Below the pieces are notes generated by a model. That model did no database searches. It saw nothing but the letters and a program-made list of their open reading frames with translations, and had not been told where the DNA came from. A DNA stretch of 47,885 nucleotides from Methylomarinum sp050304855 (GTDB lineage Bacteria > Pseudomonadota > Gammaproteobacteria > Methylococcales > Methylomonadaceae). A program made the position numbers and the translations under genes. The first letter of the stretch is position 1. The number at the start of each line of letters is the position of its first letter. Of the stretch, positions 34,086 to 42,841 are shown piece by piece. Location of the stretch: NCBI GenBank assembly GCA_050304855.1, contig JBNLEI010000003.1, positions 1 to 47,885 on the forward strand. The letters are read 5' to 3'.

Positions 34086-35042
34086 TCATCCTTGAAACAA
34101 TGCCAACGTTTCCAAACATTGCCTGTAATGTTCTAAGCCGTGTGAGGGTTCAATTCGGGTGCCCGGCATGACTAGCCCGTATGGTATTCCCGCTTGCTCG
34201 GCGTCGATGATCCATCGGCATAGCCGGCTGAGCCTTTCCTCGACACCGTGTCCCGGTGTTATCGTGTAATCTAGCCAGCATTCCGTCGCTGCTGCACCGG
34301 CGTATTCTTTACTGTATAGGCCTTGCCCCTTGGCGAACGCTTTCCAATGAATTTGTCTTATCGGGTCGCCGTTTTGATAGCTTTTGATGCCATAAAAATC
34401 CTCATTGCCTTTTCTGCCCTGCCCGTGCTCGCCTGTTACGCCAGCGGCTTCGGGAAAAGGCAATTTATTGGCCGCCGGTTTCGGATAGACCAAAGCCTGC
34501 AAATTAAAACGTAGAGGCGACCATGCGCGGAACAAGCCCAACGGATAAGTGCTCGAGAAAGTGATGGTTGCACATGGGAGCGGTCCTCTTTTATCGGTAT
34601 CGCTATAGAGCGTTACTGTTTTTTGTGCTACAGCCTTTAGAACGATGTATTGCTCCGTCTGCAGTTTTATTTTTAAATTTGGGCGTGTCCGTAGCGAAGG
34701 ATTATCGATAGCCAATTCGAATCCGGCAGAGCTGCCGACAAATGTATTATGGCTTCGAATGGGTTTGATCGTTAAGCCTGCCAGCGAGTTGAAGGTATGC
34801 AAAATGGTGATGAAAAAGATGCCAGCCAACAGAAATGCGAGCAGATAGGCCAGGTTGTTGTTATAAACGAATGCGATCAGTAGAATTAATATGATCAGTA
34901 CGATCCAACCCAATCCCTGGGCAGTAGGTAAAATAAAAATTCGCCGGTGGCTCAGGGTAACCGGGCGGTTCGAAGGTTTTTCGCCGCGTAGAAAGCGGCT
35001 GAGTTGAAAGCGTTCTTTGAGTCTCAGCCTTGTTTCGTTCAA
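34086..35042 (-). CDS. DUF58 membrane protein
   Basis: 318 residues. Two membrane helices near the N-terminus (GWIVLIILILLIAFVYN, AYLLAFLLAGIFFITILH). The conserved DUF58 stretch is GNEDFYGIKSYQNGDPIRQIHWKAFAKGQGLYSKEY. DUF58 proteins accompany MoxR ATPases and are probably their substrate or adaptor, sometimes with VWA features; function is still loosely defined. The start overlaps moxR by 4 bp; tgpA follows after 7 bp. Confidence 0.9.
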   Translation of the reverse strand: MNETRLRLKERFQLSRFLRGEKPSNRPVTLSHRRIFILPTAQGLGWIVLIILILLIAFVYNNNLAYLLAFLLAGIFFITILHTFNSLAGLTIKPIRSHNTFVGSSAGFELAIDNPSLRTRPNLKIKLQTEQYIVLKAVAQKTVTLYSDTDKRGPLPCATITFSSTYPLGLFRAWSPLRFNLQALVYPKPAANKLPFPEAAGVTGEHGQGRKGNEDFYGIKSYQNGDPIRQIHWKAFAKGQGLYSKEYAGAAATECWLDYTITPGHGVEERLSRLCRWIIDAEQAGIPYGLVMPGTRIEPSHGLEHYRQCLETLALFQG

Positions 35043-35944
35043 GGAATAGCCACCTGGTTGAGGATTGGCGTTACGATAGCCTCGGAATCGGCACTGCCGC
35101 TGCGAAGACGGTGGCCGGCGACAGCGGCTAAAACGGCTTGAACGTCTTCCGGAATTACCGCGTTGCGCCCATCCATAAAGGTCCAGGCTTTGGCTGCAGT
35201 CAATAACGCCAAGCCGGCTCTGGGCGACAAGCCGCAGTGGAACTCACCGGACTGACGAGTGAAGCCGATAATGGCTTGCAGATAATCCAGCAATGCCGGA
35301 GAGGCGTAAACTTCGGCAACGGCCTGTTGCATCTGGGCGAGTTGTTCCGGCGGCAGATGTACCTCCAAAGAGTCGATTAGGGTATAACGTTGTTTGCCGG
35401 TCAGCAGTTCGCGCTCGGCCTGGTGGTCGGGGTAACCCAGTTCGATACGCATTAAAAAGCGGTCCAATTGCGATTCCGGCAGGGGAAATGTGCCGATTTG
35501 ATGGGTCGGGTTTTGGGTGGCGATGACGAAAAACGGTTGCGGCAGAGCATAAGTTTTGCCTTCCACGGTGACTTGATGTTCTTCCATCGCTTCCAACAAG
35601 GCACTTTGCGCTTTCGGCGTAGAGCGGTTAATTTCATCGGCCAAAATCATTTGGTTGAAGATCGGGCCGTGGTGAAAGGTGAATTGATGATTTTCCGCAT
35701 CGAACACCGAAGAGCCGATAATGTCGGCCGGAAGAATGTCGCTGGTGAACTGAATGCGTTGATAATTCAGGCCGAACAATCGGGCCAGGGTATGCGAGAG
35801 AGTGGTTTTACCGACACCGGGAATGTCTTCGATGAGTAAATGTCCCTTGGACAATAAGCAGCAAACCGCTAAACGGATTTGCCGTTCTTTGCCGAGAATG
35901 ATCCGGTTGGCTGAGTCAAGCAGTTTGTCAATTGAACTATCCAT
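35039..35944 (-). CDS. MoxR-family AAA+ ATPase
   Basis: 301 residues. Walker A DIPGVGKTTLS (Lys47 region), Walker B with MILADEINRSTPKAQSALLEAMEE, sensor 1 in FFVIATQNP and a C-terminal lid with GLSPRAGLALLTAAKA. MoxR ATPases act as chaperones that mature or insert partners, with DUF58 and transglutaminase-like genes as standard neighbours. First gene of the three-gene minus-strand operon. The upstream spacer carries a 12-bp palindrome (36011-36022). Confidence 0.95.
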   Translation of the reverse strand: MDSSIDKLLDSANRIILGKERQIRLAVCCLLSKGHLLIEDIPGVGKTTLSHTLARLFGLNYQRIQFTSDILPADIIGSSVFDAENHQFTFHHGPIFNQMILADEINRSTPKAQSALLEAMEEHQVTVEGKTYALPQPFFVIATQNPTHQIGTFPLPESQLDRFLMRIELGYPDHQAERELLTGKQRYTLIDSLEVHLPPEQLAQMQQAVAEVYASPALLDYLQAIIGFTRQSGEFHCGLSPRAGLALLTAAKAWTFMDGRNAVIPEDVQAVLAAVAGHRLRSGSADSEAIVTPILNQVAIP

Positions 35945-36010
35945 AATAGAGTCGGCTTTTCCGTTTATTTAAAAATCTATAGATTCAATAGGGGGGGCAT
36001 CTTGATGACG

Positions 36011-36022
36011 TGGCTTAAGCCA
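36011..36022. promoter_or_regulatory. 12-bp palindrome in the moxR/dksA-like divergent spacer
   Basis: TGGCTTAAGCCA is a perfect palindrome in the 226-bp region between the divergent moxR and DksA-type genes. It may be an operator for one or both. No matching regulator is identifiable, and a chance occurrence cannot be excluded. Confidence 0.25.
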
Positions 36023-36170
36023 AGGCACTTTATCTGTGTTTTTTAAACGTCGTTAAAACAGTGATGCCGAAATCAAGTATAGTTCAACAAAATGAACCGT
36101 CGGCGGTGACAAACGTTAAAAGCTCAGGCATTATTAATTTTGTTTTTAACTAAAAAGGAAGGAAACAGTT

Positions 36171-36509
36171 TTGAGTGAATACGACGATGTCCGAAGCGAT
36201 CTGATCGACATGCTGGAGGAGCTTGACGAAAGACTGAGCAAAATTACCGACGATGTACGTCATACTGAAAAACCGCTGGATAAGGACTTTTCCGAACAGG
36301 CGGTGGAAACGGAAAACGATCAAGTATTGGATGCGCTGGGAAACGCAACACGTAACGAAATTGAAAAAGTGAAGCAAGCGATTTCAAGAATAGACAGCGG
36401 GACTTACGGGATCTGTCTGATTTGCGGTCGGCCGATCAAAAAAGAGCGTCTCAAGGCCATGCCTTATTCCAGTAAATGTATCCATTGCGCTCAGGAAGCC
36501 GAGAACTGA
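36171..36509 (+). CDS. TraR/DksA-family zinc finger protein
   Basis: 112 residues. The N-terminal two-thirds is a long helical, acidic coiled coil (MLEELDERLSKI, EKVKQAISRIDSGTYG), followed by a four-Cys zinc finger: Cys82, Cys85, Cys103 and Cys106 in the order CLIC...CIHC. Such proteins bind RNA polymerase's secondary channel. It is shorter than DksA (about 150) and lacks its typical N-terminus, so it is a DksA-like paralogue. The start is TTG 36171, with AAGGAAGGA upstream. Confidence 0.88.
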   Translation: MSEYDDVRSDLIDMLEELDERLSKITDDVRHTEKPLDKDFSEQAVETENDQVLDALGNATRNEIEKVKQAISRIDSGTYGICLICGRPIKKERLKAMPYSSKCIHCAQEAEN

Positions 36510-36587
36510 AGGGGACAATGATTTATCTATGATTTCATGCCATTCTATTTTAGATTAAAGGTTACAGATAACGATTATCAAATGCAA

Positions 36588-36779
36588 TCAGCAGAAGCCT
36601 TTTCCGATCGTGTTGGATAACATTATGGGAAAAGGCTCCCGGCCTTTATGTTTGGATTGGCGTTGATATTTGCTTTTGTCCCGAAAAATTCTGGCCTTGT
36701 TAAATTGCCCGGCAAATTTTGCCACCGGGTTTTTCTGGCAGGTCGTTTGCAAGACGTTTGATTTCTTACGTTTTTTCAT
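36588..36779 (-). CDS. Small, highly basic protein
   Basis: 63 residues. It begins MKKRKKSNVLQ and carries NPVAKFAGQFNKARIF followed by RDKSKYQRQSKHKGREPFP. The NPVAK..FNKA...RDK.KY.R..KHKG pattern looks like a small conserved gammaproteobacterial family that I cannot name with certainty. The very basic composition suggests RNA or ribosome binding. An open frame runs further upstream (to 37082), but that part lies antisense within mnmG. Start ATG 36779 leaves 55 bp to the divergent mnmG start. Confidence is moderate because the call rests on pattern and a weak ribosome binding site. Confidence 0.65.
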   Translation of the reverse strand: MKKRKKSNVLQTTCQKNPVAKFAGQFNKARIFRDKSKYQRQSKHKGREPFPIMLSNTIGKGFC

Positions 36780-36834
36780 GATTTTTTCTCTGTAAACCAG
36801 TAATATACACATTTTATTTGACCATAGTTCGGCT

Positions 36835-38703
36835 GTGAAATTCCAGAAAGATTTTGATGTAATCGTTGTCGGCGGGGGCCATGCCGGGACCGAGGCTGCT
36901 TTGGCGGCAGCACGTTGCGGCGCGCAGACTTTATTGTTGACCCAGAATATCGAGACATTAGGCCAGATGAGCTGTAATCCGGCGATTGGCGGAATCGGCA
37001 AAGGGCACCTAGTGAAAGAAATCGATGCTCTGGGCGGTGTCATGGCCAGAGCGATCGATAAGGCCGGTATCCAGTTTCGCATGCTTAATGCGAGTAAAGG
37101 TCCGGCTGTTCGGGCAACGCGTGCTCAGGCCGATCGTAGCTTGTATAAGCAGGCGGTTAGAACGACGCTGGAAAATCAGTCGAATTTGGCGCTGTTCCAA
37201 CAGACGGTGGCTGATTTGATTGTTAAATCCGGCCGTGTGGTCGGTGTGAAAACCTTAATGGGTCTGGAGTTTACGGGCCGAGCCGTGGTCTTGACGACAG
37301 GTACTTTTCTGGGCGGCAGAATTCATATTGGATTGGAAAACTATAGTGGCGGCCGTGCCGGTGATGCGGCGTCGACCGCATTGGCGGAAAGACTCAGGGA
37401 ATTGCCATTTCGGGTCGACCGCCTCAAAACGGGGACGCCGCCACGTATCGACGGTAGAACCATCGACTATGCAAAGCTGGAAATACAGCACGGCGATGAC
37501 CCGGTGCCGGTGTTTTCGTTTTTAGGCAAACGGGAAGACCATCCGCAACAGATTCCCTGTCACATTACCCGCACGAATAGCGAAACTCATGATATTATCC
37601 GTTCCGGTTTGGATCGGTCGCCGATGTACACGGGAATCATCGAAGGTATAGGCCCGCGTTATTGCCCGTCGATTGAAGACAAGGTCATGCGTTTTGCCGA
37701 GCGCGATTCGCATCAAATTTTTGTCGAGCCGGAAGGGCTCAATACCAACGAGGTCTATCCTAACGGTATTTCCACCAGTTTGCCGTTCGACGTGCAGTAC
37801 CGTTTTGTACGTTCGATGCTGGGTTTTGAGCAGGCCGAAATTGTTCGTCCCGGCTATGCTATTGAGTATGATTTTTTCGATCCGCGCGATTTAAAAGCGT
37901 CGCTTGAAACCAAACATATGGAGGCCTTGTTTTTTGCCGGCCAAATCAACGGTACCACCGGCTATGAGGAAGCAGCTGCGCAAGGATTGATAGCCGGATT
38001 GAATGCAGCGCGTTTAGTCTTGGGATTGGAAAGTTGGTGTCCCGGGCGAGACGAGGCCTATATCGGCGTGATGATTGACGATCTGATTACCCGCGGGACT
38101 CAAGAACCTTATCGGATGTTTACCAGTCGAGCCGAGTATCGTCTGTTGTTGCGCGAAGACAATGCCGATATGCGTTTGACCGAAAAAGGCCGAGAGTTGG
38201 GGCTGGTCGATGACGAGCAGTGGCGGATTTTTGCGGAAAAGCGAGAAGCCATAGCCCGGCTGCAAACGAGTCTGACAAAAAAATGGGTTCGAGCCGGTAC
38301 TGAAGAGGCGGAGTTGGCGGAGCAATATTGGGGTAAAAAGCTGCAGAAAGAAGCCAGTTTGATGGATTTGCTGCGCCGGCCGGAAGTCGATATCGGTCGC
38401 TTATTGTGTTTTGTCGGCGATGAAAATGTGCCCGAACAAGTGGCCGAACAGGTCGCGATTCAAGCCAAATACGCCGGGTATATCGATCGTCAGCAGACCG
38501 AGATCAATAGAACTCGGCGCTATGATCATTTGCGCTTGCCGGAGGATGTCGATTACAGTCGGGTCTCCGGTTTGTCTAATGAAGTCAGTGAAAAACTGCG
38601 GCTTCAGCGCCCGGAAACTTTGGGGCAGGCGTCGCGTATTCCGGGCGTCACCCCCGCGGCGATTTCTCTGTTGCTAGTCCACTTGAAAAAGAAAAGCGCT
38701 TGA
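36835..38703 (+). CDS. mnmG: tRNA uridine 5-carboxymethylaminomethyl modification enzyme MnmG (GidA)
   Basis: 622 residues. FAD enzyme that works with MnmE on U34 of tRNA. The FAD-binding VIVVGGGHAGTEAALAAAR is at the N-terminus; QMSCNPAIGGIGKGHLVKEIDALGG and the RGPAVRATRAQ-like region follow, and GTPPRIDGRTID and TSRAEYRLLLREDNAD later. The start is GTG 36835 (no suitable ATG). The stop overlaps the rsmG ATG (TGATG at 38701-38705). mnmE, normally just upstream, lies 18.5 kb away here. Confidence 0.97.
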   Translation: MKFQKDFDVIVVGGGHAGTEAALAAARCGAQTLLLTQNIETLGQMSCNPAIGGIGKGHLVKEIDALGGVMARAIDKAGIQFRMLNASKGPAVRATRAQADRSLYKQAVRTTLENQSNLALFQQTVADLIVKSGRVVGVKTLMGLEFTGRAVVLTTGTFLGGRIHIGLENYSGGRAGDAASTALAERLRELPFRVDRLKTGTPPRIDGRTIDYAKLEIQHGDDPVPVFSFLGKREDHPQQIPCHITRTNSETHDIIRSGLDRSPMYTGIIEGIGPRYCPSIEDKVMRFAERDSHQIFVEPEGLNTNEVYPNGISTSLPFDVQYRFVRSMLGFEQAEIVRPGYAIEYDFFDPRDLKASLETKHMEALFFAGQINGTTGYEEAAAQGLIAGLNAARLVLGLESWCPGRDEAYIGVMIDDLITRGTQEPYRMFTSRAEYRLLLREDNADMRLTEKGRELGLVDDEQWRIFAEKREAIARLQTSLTKKWVRAGTEEAELAEQYWGKKLQKEASLMDLLRRPEVDIGRLLCFVGDENVPEQVAEQVAIQAKYAGYIDRQQTEINRTRRYDHLRLPEDVDYSRVSGLSNEVSEKLRLQRPETLGQASRIPGVTPAAISLLLVHLKKKSA

Positions 38704-39332
38704 TGGAGGATTGTCGGAAAATTCTTCAGCAAGGTTTGTTGGAACTGGCGTTGCCGGCGGATGACGAAAAAGTCGAACGTTTGCTGGCGTTTATAAAGCT
38801 CATCGGTAAATGGAATAAAGCTTATAATTTGACCGCCGTTCGGGACGAACAGGAAATGGCGCGACTGCATATTTTGGACAGTCTGGCTGTGTTACCTTAT
38901 ATAGAGGGCGAGAGGGTGGTTGATGTCGGCACGGGCGCCGGCTTGCCGGGAATTCCGTTGGCTATTTTTTTGCCTGATGTACAGTTTACCTTGCTGGATT
39001 CCAATTCCAAAAAAACCCGTTTCGTGCAGCAGTCGGCACTGGAATTGAAATTGAAAAACGTAACGGTACAGCATTGCCGAGTTGAACGGTTTAGGCCGGA
39101 ATTATTATTTACGACGGTCATTATGAGGGCTTTTTCCAGTATGGAAAATATCCTTCACCTTGCCAGCCATTTGATGGCGGAAAAAGCCGTGTTATTGGCT
39201 ATGAAAGGGCAAAGTCCCGAATCGGAATTGATGCAATTAAAACAACACTATACTGTCATACCGATCGTCGTGCCGGGAGTAACGGCGCAACGATGCTTGG
39301 TGCGAATAGAGGGGCAAGGTGAGCATGGCTAA
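38703..39332 (+). CDS. rsmG: 16S rRNA (guanine527-N7)-methyltransferase RsmG (GidB)
   Basis: 209 residues. SAM-dependent methyltransferase of 16S rRNA G527. N-terminal helical region KWNKAYNLTAVRD, the SAM-binding VVDVGTGAGLPGIPLAI, then LLDSNSKKTRF and MRAFSSMENIL. Start ATG 38703 overlaps the mnmG stop; an in-frame TTG one codon earlier is less likely. It runs into parA, whose start lies within its last codons. Loss in other bacteria gives low-level streptomycin resistance. Confidence 0.96.
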   Translation: MEDCRKILQQGLLELALPADDEKVERLLAFIKLIGKWNKAYNLTAVRDEQEMARLHILDSLAVLPYIEGERVVDVGTGAGLPGIPLAIFLPDVQFTLLDSNSKKTRFVQQSALELKLKNVTVQHCRVERFRPELLFTTVIMRAFSSMENILHLASHLMAEKAVLLAMKGQSPESELMQLKQHYTVIPIVVPGVTAQRCLVRIEGQGEHG

Positions 39333-40095
39333 AATTATTGCGGTGACCAATCAAAAAGGCGGGGTCGGAAAAACCACCACCAGTGTTAACCTGGCCGCTT
39401 CGTTAGCCGCCGCCAAACGCAAAGTGCTGTTGATCGATATGGATCCTCAAGGTAATGCGGCCATGGGCTGCGGAGTCGTGAAAGAAGATATCGAGCACTC
39501 CAGTTGCGAATTGTTATTGGAGGAAGTTCCGGCTCAGGAAACGGTGATTAGCAATAAGGAAATCGGATTCGATATTATTCCCGGAAATGCCGATTTGACT
39601 GCCGCCGAAGTGCAATTGATGACGGCGGCTCATCGCGAGCGCCGTCTGGCCGATGCTTTGCTGCAAATAAAGAACCAATACGACTATATTCTGATCGATT
39701 GTCCTCCGTCTTTAAATATGCTGACGCTGAATGCGATGGTTGCCGCCAACAGTATTTTAATACCGATGCAGTGCGAATATTACGCGCTGGAGGGCTTGAC
39801 GGCGTTGATGGCGACTTTGCGTAACATTCGCGAAACGGTCAATCCCGGCTTGTATCTGGAAGGTATTTTGCGCACGATGTACGATAATCGCAGTCGTCTG
39901 ACCAAAGACGTTTCCGATCAGCTATTAGAATATTTCGGCGATAAGGTGTTCAGAACCTGTGTGCCGCGCAACATCCGGTTGGCCGAAGCTCCGAGCCACG
40001 GTGTGCCGGTCATTATGTACGACAAAGCTTCGCGCGGTGCGGTCGCTTATATCGCTCTGGCCGGCGAAATGATCAGAAAAGAAAAACAGAAATAG
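39325..40095 (+). CDS. parA: Chromosome partitioning ATPase ParA (Soj)
   Basis: 256 residues. Walker-type ATPase: deviant Walker A KGGVGKTT (residues 11-18), switch LLIDMDPQGNAAM and LIDCPPSLNMLTLNAM. ParA/Soj moves ParB-parS complexes and segregates the chromosome origin. ATG 39325 is chosen because the usual N-terminus is MAKIIAVTNQ; an in-frame GTG lies two codons upstream. Overlaps the 3' end of rsmG by 8 bp and is followed by parB after 6 bp. Confidence 0.97.
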   Translation: MAKIIAVTNQKGGVGKTTTSVNLAASLAAAKRKVLLIDMDPQGNAAMGCGVVKEDIEHSSCELLLEEVPAQETVISNKEIGFDIIPGNADLTAAEVQLMTAAHRERRLADALLQIKNQYDYILIDCPPSLNMLTLNAMVAANSILIPMQCEYYALEGLTALMATLRNIRETVNPGLYLEGILRTMYDNRSRLTKDVSDQLLEYFGDKVFRTCVPRNIRLAEAPSHGVPVIMYDKASRGAVAYIALAGEMIRKEKQK

Positions 40096-40101
40096 AACGC
40101 C

Positions 40102-40971
40102 ATGGCTGTCAAAAAAAGAGGTTTAGGACGAGGTTTGGATGCTTTACTGGGCGATGTGGCGCCGGTATCCGCGACGACCGAGCAGAAAAAACAACAGGAT
40201 GCTCAAACATTGCCGATCGAGTTTTTGCAGCGCGGGAAATATCAACCGCGTAAAGATATAGATCCCGAAAAACTGAAGGAGTTATCCGACTCGATTGCCG
40301 CGCAAGGTATTATTCAACCCATTATTGTCCGCAATCTGGCGGGCGACCAATATGAGATCATCGCCGGCGAGCGGCGGTGGCGTGCAGCCCAATTGGCTGG
40401 ATTACACGAGGTGCCTGTAGTCGTCAAAGATATCGACGATCAGTCGGTCATGGCGATAGCGTTGATTGAAAACATCCAGCGCGAGGATTTAAATCCTTTG
40501 GAAGAGTCGGAAGCATTAAAACGATTATTGGACGAATTCGGCCTTACGCATCAGCAAATTGCGTCGGCGGTCGGTAAATCCAGAGCGACCGTCTCCAACT
40601 TATTACGCTTGTTGGATTTGAACAGCGAAGTCAAGAACCTGCTGGCTAAGGGCTTGTTGGAAATGGGGCATGCCAGAGCTTTGCTCAGCCTGGAAGGAAA
40701 GCAACAGGCCGATGTTGCTTATAAAGCCGTCAAGCAAGGTCTATCGGTGAGGGCGGTGGAAAAACTGGTTAAGGAGATTTTACAACCGGCCGCTGAGAAA
40801 AAAACTGAAAAACCGCAGAAAGATCCGGATACTTTGCGGCTACAACAAGAATTAAGCGAAAGAGTCGGCGCCAAAGTCGAAATCGATCACCGCAAGGACG
40901 GCAGAGGCAGATTAGTTATTAGTTATACCACTCTCGAAGAATTGGAAGGGATTGTTGGTAAAATCAAGTAA
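40102..40971 (+). CDS. parB: Chromosome partitioning protein ParB (Spo0J)
   Basis: 289 residues. CTP-dependent parS-binding protein. N-terminal KKRGLGRGLDALLGD, then the ParB/Srx box (PRKDIDPEKLKELSDSI, QPIIVR, GERRWRAAQLAG), ALIENIQREDLNPLEE, and the helix-turn-helix region (HQQIASAVGKSRATVSNLLRLL). C-terminal dimerisation domain after a charged linker. I did not find a matching parS site (TTTCACGTGAAA-like) by eye. In many gammaproteobacteria atpI follows; here a sugar cluster does. Confidence 0.97.
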   Translation: MAVKKRGLGRGLDALLGDVAPVSATTEQKKQQDAQTLPIEFLQRGKYQPRKDIDPEKLKELSDSIAAQGIIQPIIVRNLAGDQYEIIAGERRWRAAQLAGLHEVPVVVKDIDDQSVMAIALIENIQREDLNPLEESEALKRLLDEFGLTHQQIASAVGKSRATVSNLLRLLDLNSEVKNLLAKGLLEMGHARALLSLEGKQQADVAYKAVKQGLSVRAVEKLVKEILQPAAEKKTEKPQKDPDTLRLQQELSERVGAKVEIDHRKDGRGRLVISYTTLEELEGIVGKIK

Positions 40972-41057
40972 TTTTTCTGCCGCTAGAGATTTTGTATTAA
41001 ATCGACTTCAAAATATGTATCGGTGATTTTCACTAAGATAGTTTATTGCCGGCTTTT

Positions 41058-41157
41058 TAGCAGGCTTTGACTTTTTTCATTAATCTGTAGTCAGCCAAGT
41101 CGTTCTGAGCTGCAAGTCAATTCCGGTATTTTTTTGATTGCCTGCTAGGCTTAGCAG
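41058..41157 (+). promoter_or_regulatory. Leader of the sugar cluster with competing inverted repeats
   Basis: TAGCAGGC (41058-41065) is an exact inverted repeat of GCCTGCTA (41140-41147). The right arm also takes part in a local hairpin, CTGCTA-ggct-TAGCAG (41142-41157). The two stems cannot form at once, resembling an attenuator or antiterminator layout. No T run follows the second hairpin, so the role is speculative. Confidence 0.3.
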
Positions 41158-41197
41158 TTGAAAGGAAAATATATTAAAGATCAATCTAGGATTGTCA

Positions 41198-42253
41198 GTG
41201 TTTAAAATTATACAGAATAGAAAAATAAGAATCGGAATCGTAGGTTGCGGCAGAATTTCAAAAAATCATTTCGGTTCTATTGAAAAGCATCATATGGATT
41301 TGGAACTGGTTGCCATATGCGATCTAGATAGCAATCAGCTCGAACTCTATAAAAAGCAATGGCCTGGAGTAGCCGCCTATACCAGTTTAGAAGAGATGCT
41401 TCTGAACCAACAGCTTGATGTCGTATCATTGTGCACACCCAGTGGGCTGCATGCGGAGCAGGCAATAATGTGTGCCAAGTCAGGGGTGCACGTTATTACT
41501 GAAAAACCAATGGCGACCCGTTGGGACGATGGATTGAAAATGGTTAAAGCCTGCGATGAGGCTCGAGTTAGGTTGTTTGTTGTCAAACAAAACCGACGCA
41601 ATGCAACTCTGCAGATTCTCAAGCGTGCAATTACCGAAAAACGATTCGGCAGAATATTTATGGTTAATATCAATGTATTCTGGACGCGGCCTCAATCCTA
41701 TTACGATATGGGAAAATGGCGGGGAACGTGGGAGTTCGATGGTGGTGCGTTGATGAATCAAGCCAGTCATTATGTCGATTTAATCGACTGGCTCATCGGA
41801 CCCGTTTCCAGTGTTCAAGCAATGATCGGAACGTTAGCCAGAGACATTGAAGTTGAGGATACCGGCATTATGAACATACGCTGGCGAAATGGAGCTCTAG
41901 GCTCCATGAATGTTACAATGCTGACTTATCCAAAAAACTACGAAGGGTCTATAACCATTCTTGGCGAAAAGGGAACAGTGCGGGTCGGAGGATTGGCAGT
42001 GAATGAAATTCAACATTGGGAGTTCGACGATGAACAGCCATATGATGAAGATATCAAGAATGCCAACTACCAAACGACTTCAGTGTATGGCTTTGGTCAT
42101 CCTTTATATTATAAAAACGTGATAGACGTATTGCGCGGCGAAGCGGAATCGGAAACCGACGGCCGCGAGGGTCTAAAATCTTTGGAAATTCTTATCGCAG
42201 CTTATCTTTCGGCTAGAGACGGCAAAACGATCAATTTGCCTTTGGAATATTAA
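41198..42253 (+). CDS. wbpB: UDP-GlcNAcA 3-dehydrogenase, WbpB/WlbA type
   Basis: 351 residues from GTG 41198 (AGG 7 bp before it; an in-frame TTG at 41192 is closer than usual to that site). Gfo/Idh/MocA fold: N-terminal NAD site IGIVGCGRISKNH, the conserved EKPMATRW with its Lys, and GGALMNQASHYVDLIDWL. In Pseudomonas and Bordetella it oxidises UDP-D-GlcNAcA at C3, the step before WbpE transamination. The next gene's ATG overlaps its stop (TAATG). Start of a coordinated four-gene unit in the same order as Bordetella wlbA-D. Confidence 0.9.
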   Translation: MFKIIQNRKIRIGIVGCGRISKNHFGSIEKHHMDLELVAICDLDSNQLELYKKQWPGVAAYTSLEEMLLNQQLDVVSLCTPSGLHAEQAIMCAKSGVHVITEKPMATRWDDGLKMVKACDEARVRLFVVKQNRRNATLQILKRAITEKRFGRIFMVNINVFWTRPQSYYDMGKWRGTWEFDGGALMNQASHYVDLIDWLIGPVSSVQAMIGTLARDIEVEDTGIMNIRWRNGALGSMNVTMLTYPKNYEGSITILGEKGTVRVGGLAVNEIQHWEFDDEQPYDEDIKNANYQTTSVYGFGHPLYYKNVIDVLRGEAESETDGREGLKSLEILIAAYLSARDGKTINLPLEY

Positions 42254-42831
42254 TGACTTATCAAAAGCACGAAACCGCCATAGTCGACGAAGGCGCTCAG
42301 ATTGGTGAAGGAAGTCGAATTTGGCATTGGGTTCATATCAGCGGCGGGGCTAAAATTGGGCGCGATTGTTCGCTGGGCCAAAATGTGTTTGTCGGTAATA
42401 GAGTCGTGATTGGCGACAACGTTAAGATTCAAAATAATGTTTCCGTTTACGACAATGTTATTCTCGAGGATGATGTCTTTTGTGGTCCAAGCATGGTGTT
42501 CACAAATGTCTATAATCCTCGATCTGCAGTTCCGCGTAAGGATGAATACAGAAATACTTTAGTTAAGAAAGGCGCAACGTTAGGAGCGAATTGTACTATC
42601 GTTTGCGGAGTAACAATTGGTGAATATGCTTTTGTCGGCGCCGGCGCAGTTATCAATCAGAATGTGCCTGATTATGCCTTGATGGTGGGAGTGCCAGCAA
42701 AGCAGATTGGCTGGATGAGTAAACATGGTGAACGCTTGGGACTACCAATGATTGGTGAAGGCGATGCTAAGTGTCCTGCAACCGGTGAAACCTATCGGCT
42801 AGTTGACGGCGAATGTCTTTGTGTAGGATGA
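42253..42831 (+). CDS. wbpD: UDP-2-acetamido-3-amino-glucuronate N-acetyltransferase, WbpD/WlbB type
   Basis: 192 residues. Left-handed beta-helix acyltransferase with hexapeptide repeats, for example IGEGSRIWHWVHI, IGRDCSLGQNVFVGNRVVIGDNVKIQNNV, and VTIGEYAFVGAGAVI. Transfers acetyl from acetyl-CoA to the 3-amino group made by WbpE. The short C-terminal Cys-containing tail (KCPATGETYRLVDGECLC) is a common family feature. Overlaps wbpB by one base; wbpE follows after 10 bp. Confidence 0.9.
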   Translation: MTYQKHETAIVDEGAQIGEGSRIWHWVHISGGAKIGRDCSLGQNVFVGNRVVIGDNVKIQNNVSVYDNVILEDDVFCGPSMVFTNVYNPRSAVPRKDEYRNTLVKKGATLGANCTIVCGVTIGEYAFVGAGAVINQNVPDYALMVGVPAKQIGWMSKHGERLGLPMIGEGDAKCPATGETYRLVDGECLCVG

Positions 42832-42841
42832 ACAAGTAAAA

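Noticed and set aside
39319..41197. parS or DnaA-box sites near parAB
   Set aside because: No TTTCACGTGAAA-like sequence or TTATCCACA cluster was found by eye; a TTATCCACC inside mpl is a single near match and likely chance.
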